A stretch of DNA of 64,000 nt, from contig CALSRT010000002.1 of the NCBI GenBank assembly GCA_943788825.1, positions 186,001-250,000 on the forward strand, written 5' to 3'. How positions within the stretch are numbered: position 1 is the stretch's first letter; the number at the start of each line of letters is the position of its first letter. The notes under the pieces were generated by a model. It was not told where the DNA came from. It was given only the letters and a program-made list of their open reading frames with translations, and searched no databases. This DNA is from UBA4582 sp002389265 (lineage in GTDB: Bacteria; Pseudomonadota; Gammaproteobacteria; Pseudomonadales; Azotimanducaceae). Shown here piece after piece: positions 19,213-27,080 of this stretch. A program made the translations under genes and the position numbers.

Positions 19213-20928
19213 TCAGCCGGCTTTTTCGACTTGCTTGGTTACGTACCATTGCTGCGCGATAGACAACAGATTGTTCACTAACCAGTACAGTACAAGTCCG
19301 CTTGGGAACCACAGGAAGAAGAACGTAAACATCACCGGCATGAACTTCATCACTTTCGCCTGCATGGGGTCTGGCGGTTCTGGCTGCATCATCTGGGTCA
19401 CAAACATAGACGCGCCCATTAATATTGGTAACACAAAATAGGGATCCATAACCGACAGGTCGTTAATCCACAACATAAAGGGCGCTTGACGCAATTCGTA
19501 GCTTTCCATCAAAGTCCAGTAAAGTGCCAGGAATACTGGCATTTGCATCAAAATCGGTAAGCACCCCCCTAGTGGATTGGCGCCTTCCTTTTTATAAAGC
19601 GCCATCATCGCCTGGGTAAATTGTTGTTTGTCATCGCCATACCGCTCTTTAAGGCGAGCCATCTCTGGCTGCAGCTTACGCATCTTAGCCATTGACTTGA
19701 AACCAGCCGCGGATAATGGAAACAGCAATGTTTTGATAATCAGGGTTAAAACAATAATCGACAGACCCCAATTACTGACGATGCCATGAATAAATGTGAG
19801 CAAACCGAACATCGGCTGGGCAAGCCACCAGAGAAAACCGTAGTCCACCGTCAGGTTCAAGCCCGGTGAAATCTCTTCGAGCTTGTATTGGTCCTTTGGT
19901 CCGATGTAAAACTGCGCGCCTTTAGTATCTCGTGAGCCAGCAGCGATTGACCAGTTTGGCGATGTAAAACCAAACAGATAAGCATCCCTGTCGCCCAGTT
20001 TTCGAGCATGAAAGGTATTTTTATCCAGTTTTTCTTTTGGCACCCAAGCTGTCACAAAATAGTGTTGAACCATGGCGATATAACCACCTTCAACTACGGC
20101 TTTGTAGGCTTTTTCTTCCACATCCTCAAAAGTCACCTTGGTGTACGGCGCATCGTTTGTATAGGTCGCACCGCCAGTGTATGGCGCCAGACCCATGGAA
20201 TTTTGATCAACCAACGCTGGCGCTTGACCATCTCGCTTTATCTGGCCAAACAGCGCTGCCGACCAAGACTGCTCACTGTTGTTAACGACGTCGTAGTCAA
20301 CATCAACCAGGTAGTCATCTCGACGTAGCGTAAAACGTTTGGTCACTAACACACTGCCTTGAGTGGTCTTTAGTTCAACCTGAATTTCGTCTTGACCGTC
20401 AGATAAATCATAATGATTTTTAACTACTGCAAAAGTGGGTCTACCAGCTGCGGTATCTGTGCCATCCTGTCCTATAAGACCACTTTGAGCTGCGTAGGCA
20501 TTACGAGGATCCATTAAAACAAACGGTGAATCGGGCTGATTGATGGCAACTGGAAATTTGATCAAAGAAGCCTCAACGATATCGCCACCGACCGTATCAA
20601 TAGTAATGTTAAGTACGTCTGACGCTATAGTGACGTAACGGCTGTTCTGAGTATTTAACGCAACGTCATCCACAGCTGTTTCAGTAACCGGGGCCGATAA
20701 CCCATTATCGAGGGGTAAAAAGTCTATCTGGCCAGCATCGTCGGTCGTACTCGCTGTGCTCACGGTGTTCACATTAATATCAGGTAAGAGGTTATCCTGG
20801 GGCACGTCCGCGACACTAACGGTATCCTTGTCAACACGGCCGCTACCGTAGTCTTCATTCCACGCGAGTATCAGCATGTAGGTTGTAACAGCGAGCCCTA
20901 ATAAAATTAAAATGCGTTGAAAATCCAT
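19213..20928 (-). CDS. yidC: membrane protein insertase YidC
   Basis: Inserts and folds inner-membrane proteins, alone or with SecYEG; the c and a subunits of ATP synthase encoded nearby are typical clients. The 571 residues have an N-terminal signal anchor (about 5-23), a large periplasmic beta domain (about 60-345) and a C-terminal five-helix insertase core from about 350. The core contains GLSIIVLTLIIKTLLFPLS, whose positively charged residue in the membrane groove is typical. It is 12 bases after yidD. Confidence 0.96.
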   Translation of the reverse strand: MDFQRILILLGLAVTTYMLILAWNEDYGSGRVDKDTVSVADVPQDNLLPDINVNTVSTASTTDDAGQIDFLPLDNGLSAPVTETAVDDVALNTQNSRYVTIASDVLNITIDTVGGDIVEASLIKFPVAINQPDSPFVLMDPRNAYAAQSGLIGQDGTDTAAGRPTFAVVKNHYDLSDGQDEIQVELKTTQGSVLVTKRFTLRRDDYLVDVDYDVVNNSEQSWSAALFGQIKRDGQAPALVDQNSMGLAPYTGGATYTNDAPYTKVTFEDVEEKAYKAVVEGGYIAMVQHYFVTAWVPKEKLDKNTFHARKLGDRDAYLFGFTSPNWSIAAGSRDTKGAQFYIGPKDQYKLEEISPGLNLTVDYGFLWWLAQPMFGLLTFIHGIVSNWGLSIIVLTLIIKTLLFPLSAAGFKSMAKMRKLQPEMARLKERYGDDKQQFTQAMMALYKKEGANPLGGCLPILMQMPVFLALYWTLMESYELRQAPFMLWINDLSVMDPYFVLPILMGASMFVTQMMQPEPPDPMQAKVMKFMPVMFTFFFLWFPSGLVLYWLVNNLLSIAQQWYVTKQVEKAG

Positions 20929-20940
20929 TGGTAACTCTCG

Positions 20941-21210
20941 TTAAGAACGGTTAGCTGAACAAGACGGGGTTGCTTTTGTCTTGTTGGGAACCAGTGCTGG
21001 GGGAACCAGATCAACGCCCCCCGGATTAAATGGGTGGCATTTACAGATACGTTGGACGCCAAGTTTGCTACCCATGAGCACACCATGTTGCTCGATGGCC
21101 TCGCGGGTATATTCTGAACAGGTGGGATAAAAACGACAGCTAGGCCCCAGGATGCTGCTGAGGCATAGTTGATAAGCACGAATAGTGATTAACATGAGTC
21201 GCTTGATCAT
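20941..21210 (-). CDS. yidD: membrane protein insertion efficiency factor YidD
   Basis: Small protein encoded between rnpA and yidC that aids membrane-protein insertion. The 89 residues hold the family pattern YQLCLSSILGPSCRFYPTCS, then YTREAIEQHG and ICKCHPFNPGGVDLVP. It directly follows rnpA with no gap. Confidence 0.94.
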   Translation of the reverse strand: MIKRLMLITIRAYQLCLSSILGPSCRFYPTCSEYTREAIEQHGVLMGSKLGVQRICKCHPFNPGGVDLVPPALVPNKTKATPSCSANRS

Positions 21211-21642
21211 CTAAGTACTCGCCTGGGTACTCGTGTAGGTACTCGTTGTTGCTTTATTAAACAACGTTCCCCAGCCTTTCGATAGTACATTGGCTAAATG
21301 TCCATTATCTTTTTTCGATACGCCAGTTCGCGCTACGATGACAATATCTAAATGCGGCGCGTTTTCTGTTGGATTGCAGTGGATTCTGAAAGACTCTCGA
21401 ATCATACGTTTGACACGATTGCGCTGGACAGCTGGACCCGTGGTTTTTTTGCCGATGACCATGCCAAGACGACAGTGATTCATCTGGTTTTCAGTGGCGA
21501 GAACCAGAAATTCAGGACCACTGACGCGATATTTATTGGTCTTGAAAACGTGATCAAACTCATAAGAATTTTGCAGCCGGAAACCAGGCGGGAAACCATG
21601 CGCCGCTTGAGTATGATGAGATTGTTCAGGTAGATCGGCCAA
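21211..21642 (-). CDS. rnpA: ribonuclease P protein component
   Basis: Basic protein cofactor of RNase P, which trims the 5' ends of tRNAs. The RNR motif is present as QRNRVKRMIRESFR near residue 77. The start is TTG at 21642 with AGGAG only three bases upstream; no ATG or GTG exists before the conserved FPPGFRLQNSYEFDHVF, so TTG is the best choice. At 143 residues it is slightly long: the last dozen residues are a Ser/Thr-rich tail (ATTSTYTSTQAST) made by a 12-base DNA repeat. Confidence 0.93.
   Translation of the reverse strand: MADLPEQSHHTQAAHGFPPGFRLQNSYEFDHVFKTNKYRVSGPEFLVLATENQMNHCRLGMVIGKKTTGPAVQRNRVKRMIRESFRIHCNPTENAPHLDIVIVARTGVSKKDNGHLANVLSKGWGTLFNKATTSTYTSTQAST
21215..21250. repeat. 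12-base tandem repeat at the 3' end of rnpA
   Basis: The heptamer GTACTCG recurs at 21215, 21227 and 21239, an exact 12-base period. It encodes the Ser/Thr-rich tail of RnpA, so it looks like local slippage that lengthened the protein. Confidence 0.7.
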
Positions 21643-21651
21643 GAGCTCCTA

Positions 21652-21786
21652 TCAGACTGAAATTTCTTTGCGTCCCTTAGATCTGCGACGTTTTAGTACT
21701 AGTCGACCATTTTTGGTTGCCATTCTTGAACGGAAACCGTGGGCTCTAGCGCGCTTCAATAAGCTGGGTTGAAATGTTCTTTTCAT
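21652..21786 (-). CDS. rpmH: 50S ribosomal protein L34
   Basis: 44-residue basic protein of the large ribosomal subunit, starting MKRTFQPSLLKRARAHGFR and ending KRRRSKGRKEISV, the standard L34 sequence. It is the first gene left of oriC, 9 bases before rnpA, in the classical rpmH-rnpA-yidD-yidC order. Confidence 0.97.
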   Translation of the reverse strand: MKRTFQPSLLKRARAHGFRSRMATKNGRLVLKRRRSKGRKEISV

Positions 21787-21889
21787 TGGGATTACACCGG
21801 TAACGGGGTTTGAAAACGAGCGGCGATTCTAAAGAAGATTCTACCAACAGTCAATTTACCAATTCAGCGATTATCAACGCTATTTAGCG

Positions 21890-22160
21890 TGTCGGTAATC
21901 TAGTAGTTAAATACTTATATATATAAATTATTATTACTACTGTTATTAAGGGCTTGGTGCCTGTGGGTTAGTCATATTTAGTCTTTTATATCAAGCAGTT
22001 GTCGGCAAGCAAAGGGTGTTAACAGTTAGCCTTAGACCTGCGGGTAAGCTGTGTATAAGCTGTGTGGAGAAAGCCGAGTTATCCACAGGGCAGAGGAAGT
22101 TTGCAATATTCACTGTTTTGTCCACAAGTTATGCACAGGTTAAACACAGGTTATCTACTG
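21890..22160. other. oriC: replication origin oriC
   Basis: Intergenic region between rpmH and dnaA. An AT-rich tract (21900-21950, almost entirely A and T) is a candidate unwinding element. It is followed by DnaA boxes: TTATACACA reversed at 22050-22058, TTATCCACA at 22079-22087 and TTATGCACA at 22129-22137. Near-matches lie at 22063-22071 (reverse), 22118-22126 and 22140-22148. The flanking gene order and the switch from minus-strand to plus-strand genes at this point agree with bidirectional replication from here. Confidence 0.88.
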
Positions 22161-22310
22161 GTTTTAAGTATAAATTATTGATTTGTAAGGCATTTCATTT
22201 GTATCAATTTGTTCGGAACTGTTGGCGTGAGAAGGCAAATGACGTTACTATTCGAGTCGGCTGCAGGCTGGCGCTAAAAACGTTGCGATGAACAAGCAAA
22301 TTTAGCGAGA

Positions 22311-22330
22311 TATCTGAATATTTTCAGATA
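22311..22330. promoter_or_regulatory. perfect inverted repeat in the dnaA leader
   Basis: TATCTGAA and TTCAGATA form an 8-bp perfect inverted repeat with a 4-base loop (TATT), ending 12 bases before the dnaA ribosome-binding site at 22343. It could be a repressor operator or a hairpin in the dnaA mRNA leader. No T-run follows, so it is not a terminator. Confidence 0.6.
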
Positions 22331-22352
22331 CATACGATAACTCGGAGGGTTT

Positions 22353-23714
22353 GTGGGGGCGACAATTTGGCAAAAATGCTTGCACAGTCTTGAAAGTGAG
22401 CTGACTGCGCAGCAATTCAATACCTGGATAAAGCCTTTGCAGGCCGAATTAGATACCAAAGATTTACGTCTTCTTGCGCCCAATAAATACATCAGAGATC
22501 AAGTCAGCGACATGTTCATGGGTCGTATTCAAGAATTGGTGGAGCAAAATGGTTCCGGCGGTGTGACGCTGCGTATTGGGTCTTCAACGGGACTTCCGAG
22601 TGCAGATAGGACGAATGGCTCATCTAATGGCTCATCTAATGGTAATGCGCGGGTAGTTGATAACAGCTTTGCAGTGCGAGAAAGCTTTTATCCACTGCTG
22701 AAACTGAACCGAGAATTTACCTTTGACACCTTTGTCGCTGGGCGCTCGAATGAGTTGGCCAGAGCTGCGGCTGTGCAGGTTTCAGAAAATGTCGGCGTCA
22801 CCTACAAGTGTTTGCTGCTATATGGTGGCGTAGGTCTGGGAAAGACCCACTTGATGCATGCGGTGGGTAACGCGATTCTCGAAAAGCATCCTAATTTAAA
22901 AGTTGCGTATATGTATTCGCAACGATTTATGGAGGATATGGTCAGGGCGATTGAACACGGCACTATGTCTGAGTTTACTCAGTATTACCGTACTGTAGAT
23001 GTGTTGCTGATGGATGATATTCAGTTTCTTGCCAAAGGCATGAAGTCCCAGGAAGAATTTTTCCATGTATTTAATCGGTTACAGGAAAATGGTAGCCAAA
23101 TAGTGCTGACCTGTGATCGCTATCCGAAGGAAATTCAAGGCCTCGAAGAGCGGCTCAAGAGTCGTTTTATGTGGGGAATGACGGCGACTGTTGAACCGCC
23201 TGATTTAGAAACAAGGGTGGCTATTTTGCTGAAGAAGGCAGAGGTCGAGGGAGCCTACGTGCCTCACGATGCAGCGTTTTTTATCGCTGAGAGAATACGG
23301 TCGAACGTTCGTGAGTTGGAAGGCGCACTACGTCGGGTGATAGCGAATGCGAATTTCACGGGTCGAGAGATTAGTGTTGAGCAGGTCAGGGAGTCACTAA
23401 AGGATTTGATCTCGCTGCAAGATCGTCAGGTGGGAATTGAGAATATTCAGAAGACGGTCGCGGATTATTATAAGATTAGAGTCGCTGAGTTGCATTCGAA
23501 GCGTCGTACCCGTTCCATAGCGCGGCCACGACAGGTTGCTATGGCGTTGGCCAAGGAGCTGACAAACCACAGTTTGCCAGAGATTGGCGATGCTTTCGGA
23601 GGGCGAGATCATACGACGGTCTTGCACGCTGTGCGAAAAGTTGAAGAATTGCGCGAGAGTCATCAGGATATTCGAGATGACTATACGAATTTGCTGCGAA
23701 TATTGACGGCTTAG
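22353..23714 (+). CDS. dnaA: chromosomal replication initiator DnaA
   Basis: AAA+ ATPase that binds DnaA boxes and melts oriC. It starts at GTG 22353 behind GGAGGG. Domain I (about 1-65) begins GATIWQKCLHSLESEL. Domain II is a short linker with an Asn-Gly-Ser repeat (about 88-98). Domain III has Walker A GGVGLGKT at 158-165 and Walker B LLMDDIQFL. Domain IV ends with the DNA-binding signature FGGRDHTTVLHA. The 453 residues are normal. The box cluster 200-300 bases upstream may also autoregulate the gene. Confidence 0.98.
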   Translation: MGATIWQKCLHSLESELTAQQFNTWIKPLQAELDTKDLRLLAPNKYIRDQVSDMFMGRIQELVEQNGSGGVTLRIGSSTGLPSADRTNGSSNGSSNGNARVVDNSFAVRESFYPLLKLNREFTFDTFVAGRSNELARAAAVQVSENVGVTYKCLLLYGGVGLGKTHLMHAVGNAILEKHPNLKVAYMYSQRFMEDMVRAIEHGTMSEFTQYYRTVDVLLMDDIQFLAKGMKSQEEFFHVFNRLQENGSQIVLTCDRYPKEIQGLEERLKSRFMWGMTATVEPPDLETRVAILLKKAEVEGAYVPHDAAFFIAERIRSNVRELEGALRRVIANANFTGREISVEQVRESLKDLISLQDRQVGIENIQKTVADYYKIRVAELHSKRRTRSIARPRQVAMALAKELTNHSLPEIGDAFGGRDHTTVLHAVRKVEELRESHQDIRDDYTNLLRILTA

Positions 23715-23732
23715 GGGTCGATAAGGACTGCC

Positions 23733-24836
23733 ATGAAGTTTGAGATAGACCGTGATGCGCTGCTCGAGCCATTGCAATTTGTGTCTGGTGTGGTGGAACG
23801 CCGGCAGACGTTGCCGGTGCTCGCGAATCTGATGATCTCTGTAAAGAACGGGCGGCTGACCCTTGTCGGTACAGATCTTGAAGTAGAGTTAAGCGCGAGC
23901 CTGGACAGCATTAGAAGCGCAGTTGATGGTGCTGTGACAATACCAGCACGTAAATTTAGTGAAATATGTCGGAGCTTGCCTGGCACCGCACCGTTGGTTT
24001 GTTCCCTTGAAGGCCGGCGAATGAGTATAGTCAGCGGTCGCTTTCGGTCACACCTGGCGACCCTGGAGATTATAGATTTTCCCACCATCGAGATGGATCC
24101 AGTCCTCGTGGAAATGCAGCTCGCGCGAGCGGATTTTAAGCGACTTCTTGATAAGACCAGTTTCGCGATGGGGCATCAGGATGTGCGGTATTTTTTTAAC
24201 GGGATGTTGGTTGTAGCAGGTCCTGACAAGTTGACGACGGTGGCGACTAACGGCCAGAGGCTCGCTGTTAACCATCTCCCAGGTGCTTATGCGGTGAGTA
24301 ACATGCAGCAGTTCATCGTACCCAGAAAAGGCGTTGTCGAATTGCTACGAATGGTTAAAGATGACACACAGGAACTATTGGTCCAATTTTCAAGAAATCA
24401 CCTGCGGGCAGTGTCCAGTCAATTTTGTTTGGTGACAAAATTAATTGATGCCACATACCCAGATTATGAAAGAGCCATTCCTGCGGGGGGTGAAGTCATC
24501 TTGGTGGGTAACAGGCGTGAAATTAAGGACGCATTAACGAGAACTGCAATCCTGGCGAACGAGACCTATCGAAATATCCGTCTGGAGCTTACGCCGGGTA
24601 ACTTGGGTATTTACGCGAACAACCCATTGCAGGAAGAGGCTGAAGAAAATGTTCCGGTTGATTACGATGGAGCGGGTTTAAAGATTGGCTTTAATGTGGA
24701 CTACATCATTGATGCGCTATCGGCGATCGATGGCGATAGGGTTCAAATGACGTTTATAGATGGCAATAGTGCCATGTTGCTGGCAGGTCCTGACGAGAGC
24801 TTATCACGTTTCGTGGTAAGCCCCATGATTTTATAA
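23733..24836 (+). CDS. divergent beta sliding-clamp paralogue (first of two tandem dnaN copies)
   Basis: A full-length 367-residue homologue of the DNA polymerase III beta clamp, 18 bases after dnaA, with AAGGA before its ATG. It shares long blocks with the neighbour at 24889 (GVVERRQTLPVL, GTDLEVE, QDVRYF, ANNP-QEEAEE), so it arose by duplication. The partner-binding cleft is altered. Against E. coli numbering, Asp173 and His175 of ATDGHRLA become Asn and Gln (ATNGQRLA), and the C-terminal MPMRL becomes SPMIL, changing Met362 and Arg365. The dimer-interface segment is also changed (AILSNEKFRG to AILANETYRN). The frame is intact, so it is probably expressed and folds as a clamp, but it may bind a different set of partners or form mixed rings. 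It is not a pseudogene by inspection. Confidence 0.9.
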   Translation: MKFEIDRDALLEPLQFVSGVVERRQTLPVLANLMISVKNGRLTLVGTDLEVELSASLDSIRSAVDGAVTIPARKFSEICRSLPGTAPLVCSLEGRRMSIVSGRFRSHLATLEIIDFPTIEMDPVLVEMQLARADFKRLLDKTSFAMGHQDVRYFFNGMLVVAGPDKLTTVATNGQRLAVNHLPGAYAVSNMQQFIVPRKGVVELLRMVKDDTQELLVQFSRNHLRAVSSQFCLVTKLIDATYPDYERAIPAGGEVILVGNRREIKDALTRTAILANETYRNIRLELTPGNLGIYANNPLQEEAEENVPVDYDGAGLKIGFNVDYIIDALSAIDGDRVQMTFIDGNSAMLLAGPDESLSRFVVSPMIL

Positions 24837-24888
24837 GCCTGTAATATAGGCCCTGTGTGTAATGTGAGCACTCACTATAGGAAATTCC

Positions 24889-25989
24889 ATGAAGTTACGG
24901 GTTAGTAGAGAAGCGCTGTTGAAACCGCTGCAGCAAGTTGCTGGCGTCGTCGAAAGACGGCAGACTTTGCCGGTGTTGTCGAATGTATTGCTGCAGGTTG
25001 AGGGTAACATATTGTCCCTGACGGGCACCGACCTAGAAGTGGAAATGGTGGGCCGAGTACCTTTGATCGAAGGTGAGAGCGGCGAGATCACTGTGCCGGC
25101 GCGGAAGTTAGTGGATATTTGTCGAGAGCTGCCAGACAAGGCTGAGATTGAACTGATACTAGTAGGGCAACGGTTGACGGTAAAAGCCGGTCGCTTTCGC
25201 TCGACATTGTCGACGTTGCCCGCGGAAGACTTTCCAACAGTAGAGAAGTCACTCGCGGAAATGTCCACGAGAATCGACAGCAAGTCCCTGAAGCGATTGT
25301 TGGATAGAACGGCATTCGCCATGGCGCAGCAAGATGTTCGGTATTTCCTCAATGGGATGCTGATTGAGATGGGTGGAAACTATGTCAAGACAGTCGCTAC
25401 GGACGGTCACCGGTTGGCAATGAGTACCCTTAAGCTAGAAGGTGCAAGTGCAGATAGTCGACAAGTGATCTTGCCCAGAAAGGGCGTTCTTGAATTGCAG
25501 CGCTTATTAAATGAAGTTGAAGGTGACATCGGGATTGCCATAGGGGCTAATTATTTAATGGCAGAGTCAGCAGACTTTGTGCTGACGACCAAGTTGGTGG
25601 ATGGGCGGTTTCCTGATTACGACCGCGTGATTCCTAAAAATGGCGATAAGCTCATCGTAGCGGATAAATTAGAGCTGCGGCAGGCACTGAATCGCACCGC
25701 GATATTATCAAATGAAAAATTCCGCGGTATACGCGTCAACCTGTCTTCAGGTGTTCTGCAGCTATCGGCAAATAACCCGGAGCAAGAGGAAGCTGAGGAA
25801 ACAGTGTCCGTAGACTATCAAGGGGATGAGCTTGAGGTCGGTTTCAACGTCGGTTATGTGCTCGATGTTTTAGGCGTCATTGATAGTGATACAGTCAAGA
25901 TTACGCTACATGATGCCAATAGCAGTGCGTTGCTGGAGGATCCAAGTGCGGAAGATTCAATTTATGTCGTTATGCCAATGAAGCTATGA
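24889..25989 (+). CDS. dnaN: DNA polymerase III beta sliding clamp (canonical copy)
   Basis: Ring-shaped processivity factor that tethers polymerases and mismatch-repair proteins to DNA. The 366 residues keep all clamp hallmarks: ATDGHRLA, ILSNEKFRGIR, ANNPEQEEAEE and the C-terminal VVMPMKL that forms the partner-binding cleft. AGGAAATTCC precedes the ATG. It lies 52 bases after the divergent copy and overlaps recF by 4 bases (ATGA). This copy is the functional equivalent of E. coli dnaN. Confidence 0.97.
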   Translation: MKLRVSREALLKPLQQVAGVVERRQTLPVLSNVLLQVEGNILSLTGTDLEVEMVGRVPLIEGESGEITVPARKLVDICRELPDKAEIELILVGQRLTVKAGRFRSTLSTLPAEDFPTVEKSLAEMSTRIDSKSLKRLLDRTAFAMAQQDVRYFLNGMLIEMGGNYVKTVATDGHRLAMSTLKLEGASADSRQVILPRKGVLELQRLLNEVEGDIGIAIGANYLMAESADFVLTTKLVDGRFPDYDRVIPKNGDKLIVADKLELRQALNRTAILSNEKFRGIRVNLSSGVLQLSANNPEQEEAEETVSVDYQGDELEVGFNVGYVLDVLGVIDSDTVKITLHDANSSALLEDPSAEDSIYVVMPMKL

Positions 25990-27080
25990 GTCTAAGCCGG
26001 CTTACGGTCAAGAACTTACGTAATATTGAACACCTTGAGTTGAGCCTGGGATCCGGTGTTAACCTCATCTGTGGTGTCAACGGTAGCGGCAAGACGAGTT
26101 TGCTCGAGGCAATTTATTTTCTGGGTTCGGGACGTACCTTCCGCGGTCAGCGTATAGAACCACTCATTAGCCGCAACGCCAGTGGCTGTACGGTATTTGG
26201 TGTGGTGGACGCGGACCGGCGTTGTCGTATTGGTGTGCAGCGGGGCCGGGATGGTGGTCGAGACATTAAGATTAACGGCGAGGTCGTTCGGCGGGCAAGT
26301 GAGTTAGCGCTTGCCCTGCCGGTGTTAGTGCTTGGCCCGGACACGGTAGATCTGTTGTTGGGGGCGCCGGGGCCGCGGCGGCGATTCCTGAATTGGGGCT
26401 TGTTTCACGTGGAACATGGGTTTCTGCCGGAGTGGGAAAATGCCACTCGCGGACTGAAGCAGCGTAACAGTCTACTTCGTGGCGGCAGCGCGTCCAGTCG
26501 TGAGTTGGCGGTTTGGACTGATAAGCTAGAGGTTCTGGCGGAGACGATTGATGCTTATCGGCGCCGTTATTTTGAAAAGCTCCAAACCGTTTTCAAAGTA
26601 ATATGTGCTGATTTAACGGGTTTGCAGGGAGTTGAGTGCGTGTATTCCCGAGGTTGGGATAGCACACGGTCTTTGAAAGAGGTCATGGCGAGTCAGTTAG
26701 ACGGGGATATCAAGCGGGGCTTTACGCTGAGTGGCTTTCAGAAAGCCGACATTGAGCTTCGAGTAGCGGGGCAAAGCGCTACCAGCGTCTGTTCTCGAGG
26801 CGAGTTGAAAATACTGGCGTGGGCGCTCGTGCTCAGTCAAGGTAAGCTATCAATGGCGCAGCAGCACCAGGCACCGGTTTATCTAGTAGATGACCTGTGT
26901 GCAGAGTTGGATGAGGATCATCGGCAGAGTGTCTGTCGAGAATTGGTTAATAGCGGTGGCCAGATAGTGGCTACCGGCATCGATCTTGAGCAACTGCAGG
27001 GCAGTTGGTCTGGGATTACCACTAAAATGTTTCACGTGAAACGTGGCGTGTTTAGTGAAATGGAGAGCAGTAATGAGTGA
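25986..27080 (+). CDS. recF: DNA replication and repair protein RecF
   Basis: SMC-like ATPase that, with RecO and RecR, loads RecA on gaps. Walker A GVNGSGKT is at residues 30-37; the ABC-type signature and Walker B region YLVDDLCAELDEDHR is near the C-terminus. The 364 residues match the family. It overlaps the dnaN stop by 4 bases and the gyrB start by 8, so the dnaA-dnaN-dnaN-recF-gyrB genes probably form one operon. Its coding sequence contains two parS-like palindromes, which force the peptides FHVEH and FHVKR. Confidence 0.96.
   Translation: MSLSRLTVKNLRNIEHLELSLGSGVNLICGVNGSGKTSLLEAIYFLGSGRTFRGQRIEPLISRNASGCTVFGVVDADRRCRIGVQRGRDGGRDIKINGEVVRRASELALALPVLVLGPDTVDLLLGAPGPRRRFLNWGLFHVEHGFLPEWENATRGLKQRNSLLRGGSASSRELAVWTDKLEVLAETIDAYRRRYFEKLQTVFKVICADLTGLQGVECVYSRGWDSTRSLKEVMASQLDGDIKRGFTLSGFQKADIELRVAGQSATSVCSRGELKILAWALVLSQGKLSMAQQHQAPVYLVDDLCAELDEDHRQSVCRELVNSGGQIVATGIDLEQLQGSWSGITTKMFHVKRGVFSEMESSNE
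26401..26416. promoter_or_regulatory. parS: parS centromere site 1 (inside recF)
   Basis: TGTTTCACGTGGAACA matches the conserved bacterial parS palindrome TGTTTCACGTGAAACA at 15 of 16 positions and differs only at a position that varies in known sites. It lies about 4.3 kb from oriC. It should be the ParB loading site. Confidence 0.85.
27028..27043. promoter_or_regulatory. parS: parS centromere site 2 (3' end of recF)
   Basis: TGTTTCACGTGAAACG matches the parS consensus at 15 of 16 positions; only the last base differs. It lies 627 bases after site 1 and within 50 bases of the gyrB start, so ParB bound here could also touch gyrB expression. Confidence 0.85.

Noticed and set aside
22016..22291. 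91-codon plus-strand frame in the origin region
   Set aside because: It runs through the DnaA boxes and has no protein-like features or ribosome-binding site.
27043..27072. Extended GyrB start
   Set aside because: The extra residues lie inside recF and upstream of the ribosome-binding site GGAGAG that serves ATG 27073.
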